Origin: an uncultured Flavobacteriaceae bacterium
GTDB taxonomy: Bacteria; Bacteroidota; Bacteroidia; Flavobacteriales; Flavobacteriaceae
Direction: 5' to 3'
Assembly (NCBI GenBank): GCA_947502495.1
Contig: CANNAC010000001.1
Location: forward strand, 434,001-498,000
DNA length: 64,000 bases
Shown: positions 38,172 to 47,405 of the stretch, piece by piece
How positions within the stretch are numbered: position 1 is the stretch's first letter
How the letters are laid out: each line of letters starts with the position of its first letter
Position numbers and translations under genes: made by a program
Notes under the pieces: generated by a model
What the model was told of the DNA's origin: nothing
Database searches by the model: none
The model's input: the letters and a program-made list of their open reading frames with translations, nothing else

Positions 38172-38246
38172 AAAACAAAAAACAAAAAATAAACAAATTG
38201 CCATAGCAGCTAAAGGCTAATAGCTAGTGGCAAAAAGCCATAAAAA

Positions 38247-39977
38247 ATGATTAAAAACTACTGGAAAAAAGGAGGAAAGCAAAAAAGAATAGTAATTATA
38301 GGGTTACTAGTTTTAATCATCGCACTATTTTTATTGCGTGACGATTATCAACCAGCTTTACTATTTGTTAGGAAGTACATTTTTGTAATTCTTTTAAGTG
38401 CTATCGTGCTCTTTTTTGGTTTACGAAGATTTAGAAATACGGCATCCGGAGGAAGCAGAATTGGTGTTTTGGTAATGATGATGCTGTTCTTTGGGATTCT
38501 TTATATTGCAGGTTGGCATTTTAAAATGTACGATTATATGAAAACATACAACGTTTTTAATAATCTGAATAAAATTGAAATCAACGAATTGCCTTTAACG
38601 CAAAACGAACGTATTCAGCCTTTACGAAACATTTATTCTATGGCTAACGAAAGCGTTGGTGAAACCAAAGATGTTTCTTTACCACATTTAGTTCGAGTAG
38701 ATGGTTTAAATAAATGGACTATGGCCATTCAGCCGACGGAAAAATACGTTTGGCAAGGAATGAGCGATAATACCGAAGAAGTTTTCTCGGTATCTAGTAC
38801 CACACCTTTTCCTCGTTTTTCTAGTGAAAACAGAATTTCGGTAACTTTCTCTATTGGCGAATCTTTAAAGTTTAGTAGAAACACATATAATGCAGTAGTG
38901 CAACGTTTTAATCCTTGGATGCTATTTAATTATGAGCCAAGTGATACCTTTTATATGAAAAACGATTCTGGGAAATGGGTCGAAGTGGTAAGTTTAATTA
39001 AGTGGAAAGGTTTCTTATTTCCATATCCAACCTTTGGTGGCGTTATGGTTGTAGATAGTGGAGAACATGATTTTAACGATTATCTAGAACGTGTTACTAT
39101 TGGTAAAGGAACTTTTATTTCTCCGGAAGAAATGCAAAACCATCCGTATTTAACGAAGCAAAATACCTTATCGGAAAAAGTTTCTCGTTTACAAGCAGAA
39201 TCTTTAAAGTTTCTTGGCGGGTTTAGCGATCCTTTACCTTGGAATATGAAAACTGCGGTGAAGATTCCGAATTTACCAAATGATCAAAATCAACAACCAT
39301 TTGTGACCGATTTCGATTTTTCAGATACTAAAGTAAGTGCATATAGTGGTTTATATCACTGGTTCGGTTTAGAGCCAGTTGGTGATGAACGTACCAGTTT
39401 AACCTATAGTGTATTTGTTCCTGCAGATGGTACAGATGCTTTGTTTTATTATGATCATGCAGCTAAAAAACAAGGATACGCAGGAGTTTCAGCCATGCCT
39501 TTAAAAGTAATAGAGTCTAGAAAAGAATACGATTGGTCAGTAAACAAACCTGTAGAATTTAGACCTTATATTAAAGATATCGCTGGTAGAAAACGTATGT
39601 TTTTCTTAGGAACTGTATCTGCAATTAGAGACGAGAGCGCACAATTTGATGGTTCTGCAACTCCGGATTTGGCCTTAATTGATAGCGAATACAGAGATGT
39701 CGTTTGGATTGACGCAAAACACCCGAGTCAATGGGAAAAAACCGTGTACGACCAATTAAACGAAGCTTGGAGAGCAAGTGAAGGTATTGGGTACTATTTT
39801 GTAGAAGAAACTAAAACGGTAGAAACTGCACAAAGGATTTTAGATTCTATAAAAGCAATTCCTGCTGTAGATAAAGAGTCGTTGCAAATTGAAAAGTTAC
39901 AACGTCAGATTGATTCTATAAGGGGGTTGAAGGAAGTGGTTAAGGAAGAGATGGATGAAGTTGTGAAAGAAGATTGA
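38247..39977 (+). CDS. Membrane-anchored uncharacterised 576-aa protein with C-terminal coiled coil
   Basis: Three N-terminal TM segments, large extracytoplasmic region, C-terminal LQIEKLQRQIDSIRGLKEVV. Confidence 0.75.
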   Translation: MIKNYWKKGGKQKRIVIIGLLVLIIALFLLRDDYQPALLFVRKYIFVILLSAIVLFFGLRRFRNTASGGSRIGVLVMMMLFFGILYIAGWHFKMYDYMKTYNVFNNLNKIEINELPLTQNERIQPLRNIYSMANESVGETKDVSLPHLVRVDGLNKWTMAIQPTEKYVWQGMSDNTEEVFSVSSTTPFPRFSSENRISVTFSIGESLKFSRNTYNAVVQRFNPWMLFNYEPSDTFYMKNDSGKWVEVVSLIKWKGFLFPYPTFGGVMVVDSGEHDFNDYLERVTIGKGTFISPEEMQNHPYLTKQNTLSEKVSRLQAESLKFLGGFSDPLPWNMKTAVKIPNLPNDQNQQPFVTDFDFSDTKVSAYSGLYHWFGLEPVGDERTSLTYSVFVPADGTDALFYYDHAAKKQGYAGVSAMPLKVIESRKEYDWSVNKPVEFRPYIKDIAGRKRMFFLGTVSAIRDESAQFDGSATPDLALIDSEYRDVVWIDAKHPSQWEKTVYDQLNEAWRASEGIGYYFVEETKTVETAQRILDSIKAIPAVDKESLQIEKLQRQIDSIRGLKEVVKEEMDEVVKED

Positions 39978-40037
39978 TAATTCTTTTGTTTTGGTAGTGA
40001 AAGTAGTTTTAGGTTATTTTAATAGAAGTGTAAATTA

Positions 40038-40520
40038 ATGATAGATAGGTTTTTAGAAAATATAACCCTAAATACACTAATCGTAGCGTTAATACTAAAC
40101 GTAATCTATGATTTTATCAAAGGAATATTTTTTTGGCTGGTTAAAGTTACCTCTAGAATTGTTAATACTAAATCCTATAGTAATATTTTGTTTTTAATTA
40201 AATATTATAAAAGAGAAAATGAAAACATAAAAAAAATAGAAAATAAGGATGGTGATTTCTTAAAAAAAGTTGCAAAAGAACTGATTAATGACTCTATTTT
40301 TGGTTTTATAATTTTGGTAATACTTTTGATTCTTAACAATATTGAGAACAGGTTATTATTTTTCGGAACACTTGGCTCTTCTTTAATTATTTTATTAAAG
40401 GTTTTTGCAGGTTTTTTCTACTACATAAAACTGTTTTATAAAGCAAGATTCCAAGATAAATATATTTTGAAGAATTTGAAGCGTATATCTGAATTAGAAA
40501 AAATAGTATTAGCAAATTAG
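40038..40520 (+). CDS. Hypothetical membrane protein
   Basis: 160-aa ORF with hydrophobic segments. Confidence 0.5.
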   Translation: MIDRFLENITLNTLIVALILNVIYDFIKGIFFWLVKVTSRIVNTKSYSNILFLIKYYKRENENIKKIENKDGDFLKKVAKELINDSIFGFIILVILLILNNIENRLLFFGTLGSSLIILLKVFAGFFYYIKLFYKARFQDKYILKNLKRISELEKIVLAN

Positions 40521-40647
40521 AAAAAGACTTAAATCCATTTTGTCTTTAATTGCTTTTTTTACTTGATTTCAAAACTCTTATTTATTTTATAAAAGGTTTG
40601 AAGGAACTAATTGAGGAAGAGTAATTTGTAACATTTTAGTATTCTGA

Positions 40648-41157
40648 ATGACTTATAATATAAAGTATATTATGGGTTACATGGGAATGGGTTTACAGCA
40701 ATGGATTTATGGAATGCAACCTCGTAAGCCATTTTCTGTAGAACCTAAAAAAACATTTACAGCCTTACCAAAATACAGTAGGACTTTTAAATTACAGCCT
40801 TCCAAACCGGTTGGTAATTTTTATATTATTTTTTCCTTATTGCTTTTAAGTTTCTTCCTGGTTGTCGTGTTTGTGAAAAAACCTGCGTTTTTAGAACATG
40901 CAAGAAAAGTACAAGTTCAAAAAGCCGAAAGAATAGAAGTCTTTAATAAAGAAGCTTTTTTGTTTTTAATGAAATCGGGGAAAAGTCGTTTACAGGATAA
41001 TAATGTTATTGGAGCATATTCTGAATTCAAACTAGCGCACAATTTATGTCCTAAAAATAAAGAAGCAATGGATTTATTATTTAATACTACCTATATTTTG
41101 TGTGCAAACAATAATGCATTCTGTAAAGAGTTAGATGTATTGGTAAATAATTTTTAA
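40648..41157 (+). CDS. Hypothetical single-TM protein
   Basis: 169-aa ORF, one TM, TPR-like tail (GAYSEFKLAHNLCPKNKEAMDLL). Confidence 0.5.
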   Translation: MTYNIKYIMGYMGMGLQQWIYGMQPRKPFSVEPKKTFTALPKYSRTFKLQPSKPVGNFYIIFSLLLLSFFLVVVFVKKPAFLEHARKVQVQKAERIEVFNKEAFLFLMKSGKSRLQDNNVIGAYSEFKLAHNLCPKNKEAMDLLFNTTYILCANNNAFCKELDVLVNNF

Positions 41158-41291
41158 CTCCTCTTTCTTCCGATTTTCTTTACGGAAAATCAAAATTCAT
41201 TCTCCTCTTAAAATAAGAGGAGAGCTTAAATAATTAGACACATGTTGTTAGAACTGGCTCCACCTTTTCCTTCAAAGGAGTTGGGTTTCTG

Positions 41292-41378
41292 GATAAAGAG
41301 TCGTTACAAATTGAAAAGTTACAACGTCAGATTGATTCTATTAAGGCTTTAAAAGAAACTGTTAAAATAGAAGAGTAG
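41292..41378 (+). pseudogene. Detached duplicate of the 3' end of the 38247-39977 gene
   Basis: First 50 nt differ at one position from 39870-39919; encodes DKESLQIEKLQRQIDSIKALKETVKIEE*. Confidence 0.85.
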
Positions 41379-41558
41379 TAGTTGTCTTCTGGATAATAGA
41401 CTATTTTAGCACGTTAATAAAAAACACGATTAAATTTTTGAAAGCATTGCTATACCATAAAGTAAGCATTATAGTTTCAATAATTATTCAAAGAAGAAAA
41501 TGTATCCCTTAGTAATGCTCTAAAAATAAAAAGTAATACTTAATAATTACAATAATTA

Positions 41559-42209
41559 ATGAGAACCTTAAAAGAACAAACAGATGCTAAAATTGCAGCT
41601 GGAAGAAAAGCTAAGCCCGACTTTATGAAAGGTGTTGATACTATTATTGATAAAGCAAAAGCTTTTAAAGATGGTGAAAATGCGGCTAAAATTGGGGGGA
41701 AAGCGCCAAGTTTTGAACTTCCAGATCCTGAAGGAAATTTAGTAGCTCTAACTAGCTTATTAGATAGAGGGCCTGTGGTTGTTACGTTTTATCGAGGGGA
41801 TTGGTGTCCATATTGTAATTTACAACTTAGAGCGTTGCAAGCTAGATTAGACGATATTCATGCACTTGGAGCTACATTAATTGCTATTAGTCCTCAAGTA
41901 CCTGACGGTTCATTGACAAAAAATGAAATTACAGAAATGGAATTTATAGTATTGTCAGACCAAGATGCAAAAGTTGCCGAACAATTTGGTGTTGCTTGGG
42001 AAGTGCCAGAATTTTTAATGGAGCATATGCGAGTAGATCGAAATCTTGATTTAGAAACAATTAATAATGGAAACAGAAATATATTACCAATTCCAGCTAC
42101 TTTTGTATTAGATACCAATGGGGTTGTAAAGTGGAGCTATGTTAATGTAGATTATAGAACACGTTCAGAACCAAACGAAATTATAGATGCTTTAAAAAAG
42201 CTAAATTAA
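41559..42209 (+). CDS. Peroxiredoxin-like (AhpC/TSA family) protein
   Basis: FYRGDWCPYCNLQLRALQARL. Confidence 0.92.
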   Translation: MRTLKEQTDAKIAAGRKAKPDFMKGVDTIIDKAKAFKDGENAAKIGGKAPSFELPDPEGNLVALTSLLDRGPVVVTFYRGDWCPYCNLQLRALQARLDDIHALGATLIAISPQVPDGSLTKNEITEMEFIVLSDQDAKVAEQFGVAWEVPEFLMEHMRVDRNLDLETINNGNRNILPIPATFVLDTNGVVKWSYVNVDYRTRSEPNEIIDALKKLN

Positions 42210-42299
42210 TTAACGGTATTAGTCTAAAAAACAAGTGAATATAGCCTTTGAATGTGTTTTAGAATGGTAAGAATAAATCATCTTCTGCAAAGATATTTC

Positions 42300-43775
42300 C
42301 TAACTAAACCGCTCATTTAATTCCGCAACCACATCTTCAATCTTTTTGTTCTTTTCTTTTCTATCTAAAAATATAGCTGGCGCTTTTCGTACTTCACAAT
42401 TTTGAATGGCACATCGCTCGCAAGTAACACCAACATCTTGCGTTATTATCTTTTTGTTTTCCGCAAACTGAAGCTTCTTAATAAGTTGTTTATTTATTAG
42501 TAATCCAATACTAATACTTCGGTAATGGTTTTCTCTAAACGGATCTTTAGTGGCAGAGGAAAGTACTAAATATTTCATAGTATCACTTGGGTAATTCGAT
42601 ATTTGCATATCAAATACATGCTCTTTATTGTTGACGCTAATTTCTCTTAATACATGTAAAGAAACCCAGCGTCGGCAATAACTTTCATTGGTTTCATTGG
42701 CACGAGGAGAATGTTGATGCGATAAATGCAATTCTTTTTTAAGATGATATTTATCTGTTCCTGCTTTATGCGTGAATCGTAAAAAGAATAAATTCTGAAT
42801 ATTAAATTCTTTAGGTAGAATATTCGTTAAACGTTGGTAAAAAGATTCTGGCGAAGCATTAAAACTTTGCATCGTTTTCTCAAAAAGCGAAGTATCAAAA
42901 GTCTTTTTATCAAAAAGAAGTTTTAATTTTTGTGTGATTAATGCTTTTGGTAAAATTAATGCACCAGCAAAATACGAAGCATAAAAATTATTTAACACCT
43001 GATCAAAATTCTCAAATTTAATCCAAGAGAACGTATATAATCTATCTTCTAATTTTAAATAATTATAAGCTAATTCTTTCGCGTAAATAAAAGTGCGTTG
43101 TGCATCATCAATTTCACTAGCTAACAGTAAGTTTTTGTTTTTCGGCACAAACACAGAACGCAAATTATCTAAGCTTTTATGTTTATCTAATTCGTTATTA
43201 TGAATGGTATAACCGTATTCTTCCACTAAAATATCTTCTAGGTCTTTAGAAGTAATTGGTTGTGTTAAATCGACTTGATATGCTTTAGCGAAAGCAATAA
43301 CACTTTCCTCTAAATCATTAAAATAATTATTGTTTGCTTCTTGATACGAACGAAGCGAGGCTAAGTAAAAACTTTCCTTACTAAAGTTATAATGCTGTGC
43401 AATTTCAATAATCGTACTAATAAAAGCATTCACTTTTGCAGGAGCATTCGCTACAATCTCTATTAAGGTACTTTCTTTGATTCCGAAGACTTCTAACGGA
43501 ATTTCTTTTAAAATCTTCGACTGAAGAATCTCACCAATAGGAGCGAGGTTCTTATCTAGTTTTAAAGACACCATTTGGTCATAAGGGATATCTAATTTCT
43601 CCGAAAGCGTGGCAATTTTATCTGGTTTCGGATATTTTTTTCCTTTTTCAATTTCGTTTAAATACGATTTTGAGAGTCCAGAAAGTTTCGATAAACCAAA
43701 AAGTGATAAATCCTTGTCTGTACGTATTTGCTTGAGTTTCAAGCCAAATATGAGCTTTATATATTCTTCTTCCAT
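42300..43775 (-). CDS. XRE-family regulator with ImmA/IrrE-like and C-terminal Cys-containing domain (ScfR/RamB-like)
   Basis: HTH LKQIRTDKDLSLFGLSKLSGLSKSYLNEIEKG; YAKELAYNYL...NNFYASYFAGALILP; CERCAIQNCEVRKAP. Confidence 0.85.
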   Translation of the reverse strand: MEEEYIKLIFGLKLKQIRTDKDLSLFGLSKLSGLSKSYLNEIEKGKKYPKPDKIATLSEKLDIPYDQMVSLKLDKNLAPIGEILQSKILKEIPLEVFGIKESTLIEIVANAPAKVNAFISTIIEIAQHYNFSKESFYLASLRSYQEANNNYFNDLEESVIAFAKAYQVDLTQPITSKDLEDILVEEYGYTIHNNELDKHKSLDNLRSVFVPKNKNLLLASEIDDAQRTFIYAKELAYNYLKLEDRLYTFSWIKFENFDQVLNNFYASYFAGALILPKALITQKLKLLFDKKTFDTSLFEKTMQSFNASPESFYQRLTNILPKEFNIQNLFFLRFTHKAGTDKYHLKKELHLSHQHSPRANETNESYCRRWVSLHVLREISVNNKEHVFDMQISNYPSDTMKYLVLSSATKDPFRENHYRSISIGLLINKQLIKKLQFAENKKIITQDVGVTCERCAIQNCEVRKAPAIFLDRKEKNKKIEDVVAELNERFS

Positions 43776-43838
43776 AATTATAAAATCAAAGATACAAAAT
43801 ATTGCGAACTTTATAAAAAAAGCGGAAATGTAAAATTT

Positions 43839-43882
43839 AGCGAACGTTCGCTTGTTTTATTAAAAAGTTTGTTTTAATATTG
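43839..43882 (+). promoter_or_regulatory. Candidate operator/promoter of aceB
   Basis: 14-bp perfect palindrome AGCGAACGTTCGCT (43839-43852) abutting TTG (43852-43854), 20 bp, then TAATATTG (43875-43882). Confidence 0.6.
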
Positions 43883-43902
43883 TAGAGTAAAATCATAACA
43901 AC

Positions 43903-45501
43903 ATGGAAAACACACTTTTAAAACAAACGAAGATCCAATTCGCGAAATCCGTGAAAAATTACTATCCCGAAATTTTAACCGATAATGCGCTAGCTTTTAT
44001 AACTGCTTTACATGAAAAGTTTAATTCGAAAAGAGTAGAGTTATTAAGTAGACGTGAACAAGAACAAGCTGTTTTTGATACGGGAAAGTTTCCAGAGTTT
44101 CCAAGAGAGACTAAAAATATTAGAGAAGGCGATTGGACTGCAGGAAGAATTCCTTTAGACATGCAAGACAGACGTGTTGAAATTACAGGTCCTGTGGACA
44201 GAAAAATGATTATTAATGCCTTAAACTCTGGAGCAAAAACGTTTATGGCCGATTTAGAAGATAGTAATGCACCAACATGGAAAAATACTATTGAAGGGCA
44301 GCAAAACTTAATAGATGCCAACAATAAGACGATTTCTTTATATGATTCTAGAAAAGATAAGTCGTATCAATTAAATAGTAAAACAGCTGTTTTATTGGTA
44401 AGACCAAGAGGTTTACATCTAAACGAAAGGCATATACTTGTTAATAATGAAGAAGCTTCCGGAAGCTTAGTCGATTTTGGATTGTATGTTTTTCATAACG
44501 CCAAAACGATGCTAGAAAATGGTACTGCTCCATATTTTTATCTTCCAAAACTAGAACATTACTTAGAAGCGCGATGGTGGAATGAGGTATTCGCTTTCGC
44601 GGAAGAATATTTAAATGTATCTCAAGGAACTTTTAAAGCAACGGTATTAGTAGAAACGATTACGGCAAGCTTCCAGTTAGACGAAATCATTTATGAGTTG
44701 AAAGAGCATATTGTAGGTTTAAATTGTGGTCGTTGGGATTATATTTTTTCCTATATCAAGAAATTCAGAAACCATCCAAATTTTGTAGTTCCCAATCGTG
44801 ATCAAGTAACGATGACTACGCCGTTTATGGATGCCTATTCGAAGTTAGTTATTCAACGTTGCCATAAAAGAGGAATTCTTGCTATTGGTGGGATGGCAGC
44901 GCAAATTCCGATTAAAAATAATGAAAAAGCAAATGCTGCAGCTTTAGAAAAAGTTAGAAAAGATAAAGAACGTGAAGTTAAAAACGGTCACGATGGAACT
45001 TGGGTTGCACATCCAGACTTAGTAGCAGTGGCGATGCAAGAGTTTAACAAATACATGCCAACAGCAAACCAATTAGATGTGCTTCGCGAAGATGTACATA
45101 TTACCGCTGAAGATTTAGTCGAAATCCCTCAAGGTACCGTAACCGAAGCAGGAATTAGAAAAAATATTAATGTAGGTATTTTATATACCGAAGCTTGGTT
45201 AAGAGGTCATGGGGCAGTAGCATTATATAATTTAATGGAAGATGCCGCAACTGCCGAAATATCCAGAACACAAGTTTGGCAATGGCTTAAAAACGAAGTC
45301 CAACTAGAGGATGGCAGATTGTTTACAAGAACTTTATTTGATGCTATTTTTGATAGTGAAGTCGAAAAAATCATTACCATAATTGGTTCCGATAAGATCG
45401 AAAATACCAAGTTTGAATTAGCAATTCAGTTGTTTGAAAAATTAGTAACACAAGAAAAATTTGAAGAGTTTTTAACGCTTCCAGCATACCAATACATTTA
45501 A
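43903..45501 (+). CDS. aceB: Malate synthase A
   Basis: FMADLEDSNAPTWKN, FYLPKLEHYLEARWWNEVF, GHDGTWVAHP. Confidence 0.95.
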   Translation: MENTLLKQTKIQFAKSVKNYYPEILTDNALAFITALHEKFNSKRVELLSRREQEQAVFDTGKFPEFPRETKNIREGDWTAGRIPLDMQDRRVEITGPVDRKMIINALNSGAKTFMADLEDSNAPTWKNTIEGQQNLIDANNKTISLYDSRKDKSYQLNSKTAVLLVRPRGLHLNERHILVNNEEASGSLVDFGLYVFHNAKTMLENGTAPYFYLPKLEHYLEARWWNEVFAFAEEYLNVSQGTFKATVLVETITASFQLDEIIYELKEHIVGLNCGRWDYIFSYIKKFRNHPNFVVPNRDQVTMTTPFMDAYSKLVIQRCHKRGILAIGGMAAQIPIKNNEKANAAALEKVRKDKEREVKNGHDGTWVAHPDLVAVAMQEFNKYMPTANQLDVLREDVHITAEDLVEIPQGTVTEAGIRKNINVGILYTEAWLRGHGAVALYNLMEDAATAEISRTQVWQWLKNEVQLEDGRLFTRTLFDAIFDSEVEKIITIIGSDKIENTKFELAIQLFEKLVTQEKFEEFLTLPAYQYI

Positions 45502-45602
45502 CCTATAGTATGGATTAAAAAAAGTCTCGCAACTACTGCAATAGTTTGCGAGACAACAATATCAAAATCTAGAAAAAAATCTTAATACGTAAATACAAAA
45601 TT

Positions 45603-47234
45603 ATGAAAAATTTAGCAGAAAGTAATTATAGTTCAGCTTTAGAAACAGTAAGAAACCTTAAAGCAAAGTATGGAAATACTTGGAATGCAATAAATCCAGA
45701 AAGCGCAGCTAGAATGGTGACACAAAATCGTTTTAAAACAGGTTTAGACATCGCTAAATATACCGCAGCAATTATGCGTGAAGATATGGCTGCTTATGAT
45801 GCAGATTCTTCGAATTACACACAGTCATTAGGTTGCTGGCACGGATTTGTTGCCCAACAAAAAATGATTGCCGTTAAAAAACATCATAAAACAACAAGCA
45901 AAAGATACTTATACCTTTCTGGTTGGATGGTTGCTGCATTACGTTCAGAATTCGGACCATTACCAGATCAGTCTATGCACGAAAAAACAGCAGTACCAAG
46001 TCTTATTGCAGAAATCTATGATTTTTTACGTCAGGCAGATGCCATCGAATTGAATGATTTATTTAAACGATTAGAAAAAGGGGAAGATGTACAAGATCAA
46101 ATCGATAATTTTGAAACCCATATCGTTCCAATTATAGCAGATATTGATGCTGGTTTTGGAAACGAAGAAGCGACGTATTTATTAACTAAAAAAATGATTG
46201 AAGCTGGCGCATGTGCGATTCAGATAGAAAACCAGGTGTCGGATGCAAAACAATGCGGACATCAAGATGGAAAAGTAACCGTACCGCATGAAGATTTTAT
46301 TGCGAAATTAAATGCTATTCGTTATGCGTTTTTAGAATTAGGCGTAGACGAAGGAATTATAGTGGCAAGAACAGATTCGGAAGGAGCAGGATTAACACAA
46401 AAACTTCCTGTAAGTCAAGAAGCTGGAGATTTAGCGTCGCAGTATTTAGCTTTTGTAGAAGCAGAAGAAATTGCAATCGATGAAGCTAGAGAAGATGATG
46501 TATTGCTTAAAAGAGATGGTAAATTAGTGCGTCCGGTACGTTTACCAAACGGTTTGTATAAATTTAAAGATGGATCAAACATCGATCGTGTGGTTTTAGA
46601 TTGTATTACCAGTCTTCAAAATGGTGCAGATTTATTATGGATTGAAACACCAACACCAAATGTGAAGCAAATTGCACACATGGTAAATAGAGTAAAAGAA
46701 GTAGTACCAAATGCAAAATTGGTTTATAATAATTCCCCATCTTTTAACTGGACATTAAATTTCCGTAAACAAGTATTTGAAGAAATGCTTGCAGAAGGAG
46801 AAAACATGACTGCTTACGACAGAAATAATTTAATGAATGCAGAATATGATCATACCGAATTGTGCTTCCGCGCAGACGAAAAAATAAAAACATTCCAAAA
46901 AGATGGCGCAAGAGAAGCTGGTATTTTTCACCACTTAATTACATTGCCAACCTATCATACAACGGCATTACATATGAATGATTTAACCGAAGGTTATTTT
47001 GGAGAAGAAGGAATGCTCGCTTACGTAAAAGGTGTACAAAGACAAGAAATTAGAAAAGGAGTTTCTTGTGTAAAGCACCAAAGAATGGCAGGTTCTGATC
47101 TTGGAGATGATCATAAAGCCTTTTTTGCAGGCGATAGAGCTTTAAAAGCAGGAGGAGAAAATAATACTTCTAATCAGTTTGAAGTGAAAGAAACTAACAA
47201 TGCAAAAAAAGAGAAACTGGGTGTTGTAGCATAA
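45603..47234 (+). CDS. aceA: Isocitrate lyase
   Basis: PIIADIDAGFGNEEATYLL, QCGHQDGKVTVP (KKCGH-like loop), FNWTLNF. Confidence 0.94.
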   Translation: MKNLAESNYSSALETVRNLKAKYGNTWNAINPESAARMVTQNRFKTGLDIAKYTAAIMREDMAAYDADSSNYTQSLGCWHGFVAQQKMIAVKKHHKTTSKRYLYLSGWMVAALRSEFGPLPDQSMHEKTAVPSLIAEIYDFLRQADAIELNDLFKRLEKGEDVQDQIDNFETHIVPIIADIDAGFGNEEATYLLTKKMIEAGACAIQIENQVSDAKQCGHQDGKVTVPHEDFIAKLNAIRYAFLELGVDEGIIVARTDSEGAGLTQKLPVSQEAGDLASQYLAFVEAEEIAIDEAREDDVLLKRDGKLVRPVRLPNGLYKFKDGSNIDRVVLDCITSLQNGADLLWIETPTPNVKQIAHMVNRVKEVVPNAKLVYNNSPSFNWTLNFRKQVFEEMLAEGENMTAYDRNNLMNAEYDHTELCFRADEKIKTFQKDGAREAGIFHHLITLPTYHTTALHMNDLTEGYFGEEGMLAYVKGVQRQEIRKGVSCVKHQRMAGSDLGDDHKAFFAGDRALKAGGENNTSNQFEVKETNNAKKEKLGVVA

Positions 47235-47282
47235 ACTATAACATAAAAGAGGAATAAATTTAATATTTAAGTTTAATGGATT

Positions 47283-47318
47283 AAAAGACGCTTCTAATTT
47301 TTGAAGCGTCTTTTTTAT
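47283..47318 (+). terminator. Terminator of aceA
   Basis: AAAAGACGCTTCtaattttTGAAGCGTCTTTTTT. Confidence 0.85.
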
Positions 47319-47405
47319 TTCCTTGTCATATGGAGCGTAGTCGAAATAGTATTAAAGTAAGTTCCTTAATTTTTGGATAGCGCTCAAACAGATATCTTTT
47401 CTTGT

